Part shown: positions 17,670-26,817 of the stretch, piece after piece
Position numbering within the stretch: the stretch's first letter is position 1
Layout: every line of letters starts with the position of its first letter
The notes under the pieces: model-generated
What the model saw: only the letters and a program-made list of their open reading frames with translations
Told to the model about the DNA's origin: nothing
The model's database searches: none
Made by a program: the position numbers and the translations under genes
Assembly: GCF_047730075.1 (NCBI RefSeq)
Contig: NZ_CP159831.1
Coordinates: 2,108,001-2,172,000, forward strand
DNA: 64,000 nucleotides
DNA from: Njordibacter sp905182035
Lineage (GTDB): Bacteria > Pseudomonadota > Gammaproteobacteria > Pseudomonadales > Balneatricaceae
Direction of reading: 5' to 3'

Positions 17670-18626
17670 TTATTGTGCTGTTATAAATGATTCGTGACAC
17701 ATACGTAAAATAGCATCAATCTCATCATCTGGGTTTCCGTTCAAAGTGAAGCCAGTGTTCAACAGCTTATCTATACAATAATCTAGCTTTACGCTTTTTT
17801 CACCTACAGTAGGCTCTAGGCGTATGATTTTTGGCGTGAAGCCAAGTACTTGAGTGCATCTCATTTGTATTAGTTGCACCATTTCAATTACCCGCATTGA
17901 CTGCCCCATACCCACATTAAATATTCCATCACCCAGCCTAGCCCTCGGTAAGTGCCGCATATGATCAAGCACCCGAACCACGTCATGAAGCGTTATAAAA
18001 TCTCGCTGCTGCAATCCAGATGATCGTAAAGTCATACTACGTAAAGTTACTGCTTGACGGCATAGGTCATTCATCAAAAGCGCCCATGCATTTACCGCTG
18101 AGTGAGCAGGCACACCAAAGCCGTTGGATAGCCTTAATACAATACTGTCCATATTTTCATTAGCGGCGGCCAACACCGCATCTTCCGCTGCACGATGACT
18201 GGTAGCGTATGGATGGAGGCCCTTGGGCAATGTAGATTCATTAATTTGGCCAATTAAACTAGGGCCATAAACGTGAGCTGTTGAAAAATAAATAACACGC
18301 TTTACGCCTACCACTTTGGCGGCTTGCATCAAGCGTACCGTATTAACTGCATTAGCCTCTAATGCGGCCAACGGATCACGCAAACAGTCAGAATCATTCA
18401 TGCCCGCCAAATGCACTAGAGTGTCGATACCATCACAAGCCAATGTTAAACTTTGTGGAGAGCGCCAATCCATCGCCACAACCTGTGTGCTCGCTAGCCA
18501 GTATGGGTTTGCCTGCGATGTTCTGCTACCTAATGTAAGAGTAACATTGGAACATGCGGCCAGTGACTGCGCCACGCGCCCACCAACAAAACCCATACCA
18601 CCCGTAACCAAAACACTATGTTTCAT
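17670..18626 (-). CDS. NAD-dependent sugar epimerase/reductase in the CDP-hexose branch
   Basis: About 318 residues, extended SDR: VLVTGGMGFVGGRVAQSL at the N terminus, HLAGMND, FSTAHVYGP and the catalytic-type YATSHRAAE (Tyr-x3-His rather than Tyr-x3-Lys). The ATG at 18626 overlaps the stop of the upstream epimerase gene (ATGA), so I prefer it to the longer open frame from 18644. By position it should reduce or epimerise the CDP-4-keto-6-deoxyhexose produced by RfbG. The His replacing the catalytic Lys deserves a check. Confidence 0.82.
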   Translation of the reverse strand: MKHSVLVTGGMGFVGGRVAQSLAACSNVTLTLGSRTSQANPYWLASTQVVAMDWRSPQSLTLACDGIDTLVHLAGMNDSDCLRDPLAALEANAVNTVRLMQAAKVVGVKRVIYFSTAHVYGPSLIGQINESTLPKGLHPYATSHRAAEDAVLAAANENMDSIVLRLSNGFGVPAHSAVNAWALLMNDLCRQAVTLRSMTLRSSGLQQRDFITLHDVVRVLDHMRHLPRARLGDGIFNVGMGQSMRVIEMVQLIQMRCTQVLGFTPKIIRLEPTVGEKSVKLDYCIDKLLNTGFTLNGNPDDEIDAILRMCHESFITAQ

Positions 18627-19093
18627 TTGTTCTGAATCTGCCAATCGTAAGGGATACTAGGATCAAAGACAGATTTACGTTCACTTTCAGTGGGATTATG
18701 CGGCAGATCAGCACAGTTAACCAGCAGTGCTGGTGTGTTACCGATGCACGAGAAGCCATACCAAAGCCCTTGTGGAATCTGCACTCGTAAATAGACATCT
18801 GGACGGCCAAGCTCCAGTATGTCTAGGTTCCCTTTAGTGCGCGACTCTGCCCGCTCATCATAAATCACCATACGTATTCGGCCAACTGGAACTGCGATAT
18901 TTTGCGTTTTATTATGGTTCAACTTCCAAGCTTTAATAGCTCCAGGTAATACTTCAGAAAAATAACATTCACCAAACTGAATAAAGTCAAGGTCATCATT
19001 GCGTAACATGTGCAATACAGCACCGCGCTCATCAGCAAATTCATTTAATGCAACAGTTTTAACACCTTCGATCATGGTTAAATTGCTAATCAC
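18623..19093 (-). CDS. dTDP-4-dehydrorhamnose 3,5-epimerase-like cupin
   Basis: RmlC-like fold: FADERGAVLHML, GECYFSEVLPGAIKAWKLNH (HN pair at the active site), GRIRMVIYDER and VQIPQGLWYGFSCIG. In CDP-6-deoxyhexose loci such epimerases act on CDP-4-keto-6-deoxyglucose. Starts: a GTG at 19093 that overlaps the rfbG stop with GGAG upstream, or ATG at 19075; I list the GTG. The downstream reductase overlaps it by four bases. Substrate assignment is from context. Confidence 0.83.
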   Translation of the reverse strand: MISNLTMIEGVKTVALNEFADERGAVLHMLRNDDLDFIQFGECYFSEVLPGAIKAWKLNHNKTQNIAVPVGRIRMVIYDERAESRTKGNLDILELGRPDVYLRVQIPQGLWYGFSCIGNTPALLVNCADLPHNPTESERKSVFDPSIPYDWQIQNK

Positions 19094-20186
19094 GATTCCA
19101 CTCCGCTCCTCTGGCTTTTGCCAACTGACAATACTGCTCGATCTGCTCAACCGTATAACTATTCATGTCCTGCGTACCGTCATGCCAACTACGATACCAA
19201 TCTACAGTATAGGCTACAGTCTCTGAAAACTGCATTATAGCTTTCCAGCCTAAATGAAGAAGTGCTTTATCGCATGAAAGTTTAAGTAGTTGTGCTTCAT
19301 GACCACTATCCTCAAACCTGTGTGGAATTTGCCATTCGGCACCGGGCCACCTAATTGTCATAGCATCTAATAATTCAGCTACTGTCTGATTGACATTAGC
19401 ATCAGGGCCAAAGTTGAACGATTCACCGTTAAGTCCATCAGCTTGTTGCATTAGTTTCGCACCCAACCACAAGTATCCACTTAGCGGCTCTAGGACGTGT
19501 TGCCATGGACGCGTCGCCTCTGGACTGCGTATTTCAACAGACTCACCTAAAGACCAAGCACGAAAGCAATCTGGCAAAATGCGGTCTTCTGCCCAATCAC
19601 CACCGCCTATCACATTACCTCCACGAGTGATGGCAACATGAGTAGGTGTATGACGCAGATAACTGTGAAAATAAGATTGCGCCACAAGATCGGCACAACT
19701 TTTTGAGCCGCTATAAGGGTCATTACCACCAAGCACATCGGTTTCACGATAACCCCAGCACCATTCAACGTTGCGGTAAACTTTGTCACTAGTAATCAGT
19801 ACAGCAGCACTAATCCAAGGTCTAGTGCGTACGCACTCAAGCAGGTTGACCATACCCATAGTGTTTGTTTCAAAGGTAGTAACTGGGTCTACGTAAGAGC
19901 GCCTTACCAGTGCTTGCGCTGCTAAATGAAACACTATATCGGGCTTAAATTCATCAATCACTTGCGCTAAGCGCGATATATCACGAATATCACCAACGTA
20001 GTGGTGTAGATGCTGTTCAAGACCCAACAACTCAAAATTAGATAGCGGGCTAGGTGTGTCAAGAGAAAATCCACCTACTTCCGCACCCAACTGCTTAAGC
20101 CACAAAGACAACCAAGAACCCTTAAAACCTGTGTGGCCAGTGACTAATACCCTCCGATCACGGTAAACATCGTTAAAGCAAATCAT
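19086..20186 (-). CDS. rfbG: CDP-glucose 4,6-dehydratase
   Basis: About 366 residues. Extended SDR with RVLVTGHTGFKGSWLSLWL, HLAAQALVRRSY, LITSDKVYRN and the YSGSKSCADL catalytic Tyr/Lys. These are hallmarks of RfbG/DdhB, which makes CDP-4-keto-6-deoxy-D-glucose. ATG at 20186 overlaps the rfbF stop (ATGA) and removes a non-conserved extension present in the longer frame. No rfbH (3-dehydrase) follows, so the pathway should keep the 3-OH. Confidence 0.94.
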   Translation of the reverse strand: MICFNDVYRDRRVLVTGHTGFKGSWLSLWLKQLGAEVGGFSLDTPSPLSNFELLGLEQHLHHYVGDIRDISRLAQVIDEFKPDIVFHLAAQALVRRSYVDPVTTFETNTMGMVNLLECVRTRPWISAAVLITSDKVYRNVEWCWGYRETDVLGGNDPYSGSKSCADLVAQSYFHSYLRHTPTHVAITRGGNVIGGGDWAEDRILPDCFRAWSLGESVEIRSPEATRPWQHVLEPLSGYLWLGAKLMQQADGLNGESFNFGPDANVNQTVAELLDAMTIRWPGAEWQIPHRFEDSGHEAQLLKLSCDKALLHLGWKAIMQFSETVAYTVDWYRSWHDGTQDMNSYTVEQIEQYCQLAKARGAEWNRD

Positions 20187-20959
20187 GTGTTCGACTCTTG
20201 CCACGGTGCCTTGCCAGTTCCCCATAAATCTTCTAACGCCTGCCTATCACGTATGGTATCCATACATTGCCAGTACCCAGGGTGGTGATAAGCCATCAAT
20301 TGACCGGCTTGGGCCATTTTTTCCAATGGCTCACGTTCCAGCAAAGTAGCATCCCCTTCAATAAAATCAAAAACTTCTGGCTCAAACACAAAGAAACCAC
20401 CATTAATCCATCCTTCTGCAGCTTGTGGCTTTTCGTGAAAATTAATAACCTGTCCACCGTTAACTGTCAACTCACCAAAGCGCACAACAGGCCGGACTGC
20501 GGTCACCGTAGCCAGGCGGCCATGGCTGCGATGAAACGCAAGTAGTGCAGAAATATCCACGTCAGCAACACCATCACCGTAAGTCAGCATGAATGTACCA
20601 CCAGATTCTAACTGTAGCTTCAAACGCAATAAACGGCCACCTGTCATAGTATTAGCGCCAGTATCAATTAATGACACACGCCAATCTTCAGCAGTAGGGT
20701 TATTATAATCTACCTGACCACTCTTAAGGTGTATTGTTAAATCACTCATACGCGGATGATAATTAAGGAAGTAATCTTTAATGAACTCACCCTTGTAACC
20801 GAGCGCTAGCACAAAGTCATTCATACCAAAGCGTTCATAGATTTTCATAATATGCCAAAGTATGGGCCGACCACCCACTTCTACCATAGGTTTAGGACGA
20901 AGCTGGGTTTCTTCGGCAAGGCGGGTGCCTAGGCCACCACAGAGAATAACTGTTTTCAT
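20183..20959 (-). CDS. rfbF: Glucose-1-phosphate cytidylyltransferase
   Basis: About 258 residues. Nucleotidyltransferase signature ILCGGLGTRLAEET and RPKPMVEVGGRPILWHIMKI, then LTYGDGVADVD with the metal-binding Asp and the C-terminal KPQAAEGWINGGFFVFE. It makes CDP-glucose from CTP and Glc-1-P. The ATG at 20959 is used because the family starts MKxVILCGG. It forms a coupled pair with rfbG. Confidence 0.95.
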   Translation of the reverse strand: MKTVILCGGLGTRLAEETQLRPKPMVEVGGRPILWHIMKIYERFGMNDFVLALGYKGEFIKDYFLNYHPRMSDLTIHLKSGQVDYNNPTAEDWRVSLIDTGANTMTGGRLLRLKLQLESGGTFMLTYGDGVADVDISALLAFHRSHGRLATVTAVRPVVRFGELTVNGGQVINFHEKPQAAEGWINGGFFVFEPEVFDFIEGDATLLEREPLEKMAQAGQLMAYHHPGYWQCMDTIRDRQALEDLWGTGKAPWQESNT

Positions 20960-21039
20960 ATTGCGTCTCAATTGAGTATATATTTTAGCTACCAACCTAG
21001 AGTAGCTAGCATAGGTTCAAACCTAGTGGTTGTTCTGTA

Positions 21040-23004
21040 TTAATTAGAGTTCCTTAATTTAATAGGATTGTCAGTGTCTAATAAATCTCGCCAACGCGGT
21101 AGCGTAGCATCTAGAAAGAAAAAATCATCAACGCCAGTTGCTTGCACAAGTGAAATGAAGTCTAACATTAGAGCATTTGCTAATTCATCTGGTGTACTAA
21201 TAAATACCACCCCAGCACAGCCACGTAGAGGGCTTAAGTTCAGTTTACTAAGATTAAGTACTGAAATGATCGCTACACCCGCAAAATAAGCATCAACCGC
21301 TGCTGATGTTATGCCACTCGAATAAGCGATATCACAATCATCAAGCAGTATTGAGAGAGGCTCATCGCTGAATCTCATACCAAGTTGATGATAATGACCC
21401 GGATTCACAGGACAAGCAGGATGTGGTTTTATAATAAAGACCGTATCTTTTGGTAGAGTTTTAGCAGCCTGCTCTAGTAAACCCATCTGCAATTGCATAT
21501 CTTCTAACAAATGGTCACCCATAACTAACACTTTTAGGGGGGCCTCTGACCGGCGCTGAGTTTTAGGTGTTTCATTTCTATAATCAGCTAAATATAAATA
21601 TCGCAATGCCTCAACCTCACACAATTTAGCTGTTGGATATTCACCACCTAAATAAGCGGACATAGACGCCGATCCATTTACAGCTACTTGGTCTGGCATA
21701 GGGAGGTTATTCTTAAGTTTTCGATCATAACTGCGTGAATCAAAAAAGTAGCGCAAGTCCCAAAAACGTACAGATGAGTGCGGGGCCCCAATTAAATTAC
21801 CATGCCCAGCAGCCTGCCATGCATTGATTAAGGAAGACTCCCATCCTTGATTTTCCTGTAAATAAACACCCACACACTGCGCTGGTAGAGTTCCAAGTGC
21901 TACTTCGTACAAATTAAGATTAAGCAGATTAATTAATGCACCAACACCAATAAACGATTGCTGCCAGTCATCCGCAAATAACGGCCAAAAATCAATAGTG
22001 TTACTAGTATTACTAACTGGGATATATTTATATTTTTGCGCTACACGAAGCACGAAACGCCAATCTTGTATAGCCTTAAAAACCACACGCCACCCCAAAA
22101 ACGTATCTAACGTCACATGCACTTGCGTGGGTTTCCCTGTCACATTAAATTCGCGAATCACTTTAGCAGCTTTCCTAGCGCTTTTGATCGGCGAGTCTTG
22201 AACATACATATGCAGCCAATTAGTTTGGCAATTGTCGTGTTGTAAAGCATCTGGAAGATGTCCCCAATAACGGCTTTCAAATCTGCCCATCTTGAGTGCA
22301 TCAGGAGCCAAATTAAATAAGTAAGAAAAAAAAGTTACCCTCCCTTTTGATTGATTCCATTGATGAAGGCCTACCCCTTTCAAAGGCCAGCGCTTTCCCA
22401 AATAGTTAATCAACCAGATAAGCGCCTTCAGATTACAAGGCACCTTTTGATAAATACGCCTAGCCCAAGATACTTGCTCTGCTTGATCTGTGCCAGGTAC
22501 GGCGGAGATCTTTAATTGTTCTATTTTGGCAGGCAAAGCCTGCCATTCAAAAGCAAGTCCCTTATTCACACACCAAGTATCGACACACTGGGCAAGCAAA
22601 ACATTAGCAGACACTAACTTAACACGCGAAAGCGTTTGCCCTACCAACCACTCTTCTAAAGCCATCAATTTAATAGCATTGTCAATCTGTGGTGATTTGG
22701 CATAATTACACTTCTCAACCAACAGCGTCATCCACCAGTAGCTAAACCCAGGTCGAATCTCTAAATGATCAACGAACCGACTACCTAGTATTTTAGTCTC
22801 ACCTAATGCATAAACCCATGCCAAGTAGCGTTTCCTAAGACTCTCAGAGTTTTCTTCCACTAACGCAGGAATAGATACGGTATTAGATGAACCTCCATCA
22901 TTAAAACTGCACCAAAGCGCCACTTGGCCATTCGTTATTTTAGGTAGCGCTTGGTTGTCCCAGATGAGCAAATAATGTGACTCATTATTGCTTTGATTAG
23001 ACAT
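21040..23004 (-). CDS. Surface-carbohydrate biosynthesis protein (TIGR04326-like), putative GT-B transferase
   Basis: 654 residues, soluble, no membrane segments. From memory it resembles a family found in Leptospira-type surface carbohydrate loci (TIGR04326). The C-terminal part has the look of a GT-B donor domain: KVLVMGDHLLEDMQLQMGLL, FIIKPHPACPVNPGHY and the ISILLDDCDIAYSSGITSAA region resembling CDP-glycerol/Kdo-type transferases. Its start overlaps the stop of the kdsB-like gene by eight bases, which implies coupled translation and suggests that it uses the CMP-sugar made there. Function is inferred. Confidence 0.6.
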   Translation of the reverse strand: MSNQSNNESHYLLIWDNQALPKITNGQVALWCSFNDGGSSNTVSIPALVEENSESLRKRYLAWVYALGETKILGSRFVDHLEIRPGFSYWWMTLLVEKCNYAKSPQIDNAIKLMALEEWLVGQTLSRVKLVSANVLLAQCVDTWCVNKGLAFEWQALPAKIEQLKISAVPGTDQAEQVSWARRIYQKVPCNLKALIWLINYLGKRWPLKGVGLHQWNQSKGRVTFFSYLFNLAPDALKMGRFESRYWGHLPDALQHDNCQTNWLHMYVQDSPIKSARKAAKVIREFNVTGKPTQVHVTLDTFLGWRVVFKAIQDWRFVLRVAQKYKYIPVSNTSNTIDFWPLFADDWQQSFIGVGALINLLNLNLYEVALGTLPAQCVGVYLQENQGWESSLINAWQAAGHGNLIGAPHSSVRFWDLRYFFDSRSYDRKLKNNLPMPDQVAVNGSASMSAYLGGEYPTAKLCEVEALRYLYLADYRNETPKTQRRSEAPLKVLVMGDHLLEDMQLQMGLLEQAAKTLPKDTVFIIKPHPACPVNPGHYHQLGMRFSDEPLSILLDDCDIAYSSGITSAAVDAYFAGVAIISVLNLSKLNLSPLRGCAGVVFISTPDELANALMLDFISLVQATGVDDFFFLDATLPRWRDLLDTDNPIKLRNSN

Positions 23005-23746
23005 TCATGTCCTGCATTAAGAGTTCCACCCTCTTCAAGTCATCGGGTGTGTCAACAGCCTGACTATTATGTTTAGTAGGCGTCATCCGCACTTTCATTC
23101 CGTGTTCGAGTATTCTCATCATATCCACACACTCAGCTATCTCCAAAGGAGTTGGCGCAAGGCGAGTATATTCAAGAAGATAATCGCGGCGGAAAGGTAT
23201 AATACATACCTGCTTTCCCATTGGTATATGATCTGTTTTACTAGGAGTCGGGATTGGCTCCCGAGAGAAATACATCGCATTACTATTAAGGTCACAAACC
23301 ACCTTAATACAGTTTCTATCTTCAAACTCCGTCAGATTCACAATCTTACCCAGCAAATTGACCACTCGTATAGTAGAGTCATCCAACATTGGCTGCACGG
23401 CTTCAGCAATCATATCTGGGTGAGTCATTGGCTCATCACCCTGCACCATTACTACAATATCATAGCGCGTGTTATTTGCTTTCTCCAGTTTAAGCAAAGC
23501 TTCAGCACAACGATCAGATGCTCGCTCATAAGTATCTTTTGTCATTACTGCAGCACCGCCTATCGATTCGACATAGTCAAATATCTCCCTGTCACAGGTT
23601 GCCACCGCAGTCAAAGCCAATAAAGGTGACCTGGCTACTCGTTCATAAACATGGCCTATCATTGGCTTACCAAGAATCTTAGCCATTGGTTTGCCAGGAA
23701 AACGACTACTACCCATGCGGGCAGGAATAAGTGCTAATATATTCAT
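22997..23746 (-). CDS. CMP-ulosonate cytidylyltransferase, KdsB-like
   Basis: 249 residues. N-terminal LIPARMGSSRFPGKPMAKILGKPM with the P-loop-like GSSRFPGKP of KdsB, DRCAEAL, MVQGDEPMTHP, and the C-terminal VDTPDDLKRVELLM with metal-binding residues. KdsB proper is usually closest to Kdo synthesis genes; here it sits with an aldolase, a HAD phosphatase and FkbM methyltransferases, so the sugar activated may be a Kdo-like acid and not Kdo itself. Enzyme class is firm, substrate uncertain. Confidence 0.88.
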   Translation of the reverse strand: MNILALIPARMGSSRFPGKPMAKILGKPMIGHVYERVARSPLLALTAVATCDREIFDYVESIGGAAVMTKDTYERASDRCAEALLKLEKANNTRYDIVVMVQGDEPMTHPDMIAEAVQPMLDDSTIRVVNLLGKIVNLTEFEDRNCIKVVCDLNSNAMYFSREPIPTPSKTDHIPMGKQVCIIPFRRDYLLEYTRLAPTPLEIAECVDMMRILEHGMKVRMTPTKHNSQAVDTPDDLKRVELLMQDMNV

Positions 23747-23791
23747 ATAAAATACTCATCAAAAATTACTTTTAGCCAGATTGCTTTTTCA

Positions 23792-24532
23792 TTAATCGCT
23801 TTTCTTTAGATTCGTGTTTATATAAATCACTTCAACCCAATCAGTGCGACCATTCATTGGGTTATTTGATATTTCACTAATAGTAAAAAGTCGAAACCCA
23901 AGTGGGTAAATGATTTGTTCTACATCCATGAAATTTGTCTGAATGTCGTAATAGTCAAAAAAAGAAATCTCCAGTATTAAAACCTTTGTTTTCTTTAGTG
24001 CATTAGCTCCTCCCTTTAGAACAGAGCACTCAGCACCCTGCACATCAATTTTCAGCAAATCAATAACATCGATATTATTTGCATCTGTAAATGTATCCAA
24101 TCGCACCGTTGGCACAGAAATTTCATGATTGAAGCCTTCAAAAAATGATAAGTCACCACTTTCAATTGCTTTCGCAATGCTAATTGAATCCTTACTATCA
24201 GTGTTCACTTTATGCAAACTGTTGGTATGAGAAATACTATTTCTATAAAAACATGCCGTACCATCGATATCAGACAATGCAATGTTAAAACATTGGGACT
24301 TTTCAGTTACTGAAGATGTGAGTACTGAGAATGAATCTGGATCGGGCTCAAATGAATGAATGAATGAATTTGGGAAAACCTTCTTTAAAAATGTAACGCT
24401 TTCCCCAAAATGCGCACCAACATCAAAGATAATTGGCTGAGAGGCTTTGACTAATTCTTGAATTATTTTTTCACGGTTAAATTTTTCTTGGAATTTTTTG
24501 TTACGTGAATAGGATTCGCCTACATTTTCCAT
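23792..24532 (-). CDS. FkbM family methyltransferase
   Basis: About 246 residues. SAM motif I at IIFDVGAHFGESVTFLKK, acidic motif SFEPDPDSF, and the FkbM signature LLKIDVQGAECSVLKGG. It is probably an O-methyltransferase for a sugar in this cluster. ATG at 24532 lies just after the aldolase stop with an AAGGA upstream, better than the longer frame from 24571. A second FkbM gene occurs 1.4 kb upstream, so the glycan may be methylated twice. Confidence 0.88.
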   Translation of the reverse strand: MENVGESYSRNKKFQEKFNREKIIQELVKASQPIIFDVGAHFGESVTFLKKVFPNSFIHSFEPDPDSFSVLTSSVTEKSQCFNIALSDIDGTACFYRNSISHTNSLHKVNTDSKDSISIAKAIESGDLSFFEGFNHEISVPTVRLDTFTDANNIDVIDLLKIDVQGAECSVLKGGANALKKTKVLILEISFFDYYDIQTNFMDVEQIIYPLGFRLFTISEISNNPMNGRTDWVEVIYINTNLKKSD

Positions 24533-24533
24533 T

Positions 24534-25304
24534 CTAATAGTCCTTCGAAAGAGGTGATACGCATGATGCATTTAAAAATACCGAATCAATTGAGTACGCC
24601 AAAAAGCGATATCCCTCATCGATTCTTTGCCACAACTCTTTTTCAGACGGTTGAACCACGTGTACGCCACAGGCTATAGCTTTACTGGTACAAAGTTCTC
24701 TAATTCGAGTCATTATCTTTTGAAAATCGGGGTGATCAAATTGACCTACCATACCCATCGAGGCTGAAAGATCATAAGGGCCTATTAAAATAGCATCCAA
24801 ACCTTCAACTTCGAGTATTTTTTCCAAGTTTTCTACAGCATGAAAATGCTCAATCATGGCCACTAACAGCGGCACTTGCGCCTCTTCACGATAAGCTTCA
24901 AAGTTCTTACCAAACAAATTCGCCCGAGAGAACCCAACACCTCTCGTGCCAGCGGGTGGCCAACGACACGCATCGCGAACTGCTAACAACTGATCGGCAC
25001 TGTCAACCATTGGAACAATCACGCCACCGGCCCCCGCATCCAGCGCCTGTTTGCAATCTTTAGGGTGCCCATGGGAAAGCCTAACAAGTGGCAGTGTCTC
25101 ACCTAGCTCTAAAGCACGAAATAAATCTGGAAGTTGATGTGCACCGATAGCGCCATGTTCCATATCTACCGCCACCCAATCATAGCCTGCTTGCCCCATA
25201 ATCTCAGCAACTGAGGCATGAGGTATCTGCATCCAACTGCCTATAGATTGCCCACCACCTTGCAGGCACTCTCGAATTTTCTTTATAACGACTAGTCTGT
25301 TCAT
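24534..25304 (-). CDS. HpcH/HpaI-type class II aldolase
   Basis: 256 residues, TIM barrel. Hallmarks are WVAVDMEHGAIG (catalytic His), MIEHFHAVENLEKIL (metal Glu) and ILIGPYDLSASMG (metal Asp). The family cleaves or forms 2-keto-3-deoxy acids from pyruvate and an aldehyde. It overlaps the upstream HAD gene by four bases and sits two genes from a KdsB-like CMP-transferase. This placement suggests a biosynthetic role in making a 2-keto-3-deoxy sugar acid, but that is an inference. Confidence 0.9.
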   Translation of the reverse strand: MNRLVVIKKIRECLQGGGQSIGSWMQIPHASVAEIMGQAGYDWVAVDMEHGAIGAHQLPDLFRALELGETLPLVRLSHGHPKDCKQALDAGAGGVIVPMVDSADQLLAVRDACRWPPAGTRGVGFSRANLFGKNFEAYREEAQVPLLVAMIEHFHAVENLEKILEVEGLDAILIGPYDLSASMGMVGQFDHPDFQKIMTRIRELCTSKAIACGVHVVQPSEKELWQRIDEGYRFLAYSIDSVFLNASCVSPLSKDY

Positions 25305-25939
25305 TGTAAATCCAGATTATTAAATGCAGCACCCTCATGTCGGGCTTGTAAATGATGGTTAATAGCCGTTCTGCGTAGCACAAAAGCAACATGATTAGCC
25401 AGAGCAGCTTTGTAATCACCCTCAGCATCACCGAGCATAATAGCATCACTAGGTGAAATTTTTAATTGCTGTAAAGCGTCGTTAATGGCAATGGTTTTTC
25501 CAGTGGGTGCACCATAGCATTTACAAAAACAGTGTGCGATATTCAGTGCTGCAAGGATGTGCTCAATTTCCCGTTGTGGGGTAGCAGTAACCAACACAAA
25601 ATACTGCTTTTTACAATGTGCCAACAGATATTCATAAACACCGGGCACCCAGGGTGAATTAATAACAGCCTGAACCACCAACTGTGAAAAGTACTCACAA
25701 AGCTCTGCTACTTTTTCTGCAGTCACTGGTTCGCCAGCCCATGCCAAGTAAAGTGGGATTTTATCAAAGCGGGAAACACCGCTGTGAGCCTCATGGTGTT
25801 GCTTAACGCGATCATAAATTTCTTTACCGTATGGGCGAAATAATTCAACATAGGCTGTTGTCTTGACTTCGACTGAGTCTTTTATAACACCATCAAAGTC
25901 CCAAAAGACTATTTTCGATGCCTCAAGCAGAGTGATCAT
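25301..25939 (-). CDS. HAD-superfamily phosphatase
   Basis: 212 residues. Motif I FWDFDGVIKDSVEVK (nucleophile Asp and acid Asp), motif II VTATPQREI, a Lys region TGKTIAIND and motif IV MLGDAEGDYKAAL. The cap insertion places it in the PGP/beta-phosphoglucomutase-like subgroup. It may dephosphorylate a sugar phosphate, as KdsC does for Kdo-8-P. It is tightly coupled to the aldolase (ATGA-type overlap) and two bases from the upstream FkbM gene. Confidence 0.88.
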   Translation of the reverse strand: MITLLEASKIVFWDFDGVIKDSVEVKTTAYVELFRPYGKEIYDRVKQHHEAHSGVSRFDKIPLYLAWAGEPVTAEKVAELCEYFSQLVVQAVINSPWVPGVYEYLLAHCKKQYFVLVTATPQREIEHILAALNIAHCFCKCYGAPTGKTIAINDALQQLKISPSDAIMLGDAEGDYKAALANHVAFVLRRTAINHHLQARHEGAAFNNLDLQ

Positions 25940-25941
25940 AA

Positions 25942-26817
25942 CTATTTTCTAGTCCATATTTGATTCCAAACATGCCCACCACCCATTGCATCCAGACTGT
26001 CAAACATTTCTGAATGTCGCTTTTCCTGTAATACAAGCCCAGCCAAAGTAAGAAGCTGTTGGCATAAATCTGCTTGCTCGTGGAAATCATCATTAACCTC
26101 AATTAGCAATCCATTAACCTTTTTTAATACCTCGAACCCACCTTTTAAAATCAAATGCTCAATTCCATCAACGTCAATTTTAATATAGTGAGGCAATGGA
26201 ATATTTAGAATTTTATTTGCAGCATCCATAGAGATGCCCAAAGTCTGAAACTCAAAAACCTTCTGCATTTTTTTTCCATCCCAACCATAATCCTTGCCAA
26301 AGGTTGAAAGCGCACCACCCCATTCCACACTCGTCATATTAAGAGTGCTACGACACAAATCTTCGCACAACGGTAACGGAACAATGATCACTTTATCAGT
26401 CAAATTATTCAAAAAAACATTCCTGGCTAATAATTCCAAATTAAATACAGATGGATCAAATGCAAAAACCTCACACTCCCTTGCTTTCGCTGCATAGCAT
26501 GAATAAAGACCAATGTTTGCACCAATATCCCAAACTACCGATCCCTTCGGAATGCCATCAATCCACTCCAGCGTCTCCGGTTCCTTGGTAGAAAAAGTGT
26601 TAATGCGGAAATAGTTAAGACTGTTCGGCATGGCAAAAGTCAAATCTAATCCCTGATGTCGAACCTTCCAGGTTCTGCTCATTACAGAGTTTAAAACCTG
26701 ATCAAGAAAATAACGTCCAATCACCGTTGTAACAATGCTATTTACCAGTAAGCTACTGATGGATTTAAGAAACGTCTTTATCACTTTTTTCATCTTTTTG
26801 AGCCTTTTGAAAATCAT
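25942..26817 (-). CDS. FkbM family methyltransferase (second)
   Basis: 291 residues by the longest frame. A short basic and hydrophobic N terminus (MKKVIKTFLKSISSLLVNSI) is followed by motif I VVWDIGANIGLYSCYAAK, AFDPSVFN and the FkbM hallmark YIKIDVDGIEHLILKGG. The start overlaps the preceding epimerase by up to 53 bp; an internal ATG at 26793 is an equally plausible start. Only about a third of its residues appear shared with the other FkbM protein, so the two are likely to have different acceptor positions. Confidence 0.86.
   Translation of the reverse strand: MIFKRLKKMKKVIKTFLKSISSLLVNSIVTTVIGRYFLDQVLNSVMSRTWKVRHQGLDLTFAMPNSLNYFRINTFSTKEPETLEWIDGIPKGSVVWDIGANIGLYSCYAAKARECEVFAFDPSVFNLELLARNVFLNNLTDKVIIVPLPLCEDLCRSTLNMTSVEWGGALSTFGKDYGWDGKKMQKVFEFQTLGISMDAANKILNIPLPHYIKIDVDGIEHLILKGGFEVLKKVNGLLIEVNDDFHEQADLCQQLLTLAGLVLQEKRHSEMFDSLDAMGGGHVWNQIWTRK

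Noticed and set aside
21090..21105. CGCGGTAGCGTAG on the plus strand, similar to ops
   Set aside because: It is inside a coding region, has a mismatch in the core (CGCGG) and faces the wrong way for the cluster.
23069..23623. Plus-strand 184-codon frame opposite the kdsB-like gene
   Set aside because: Antisense shadow rich in His/Ser/Ile with no motif; the minus-strand gene has all KdsB motifs.
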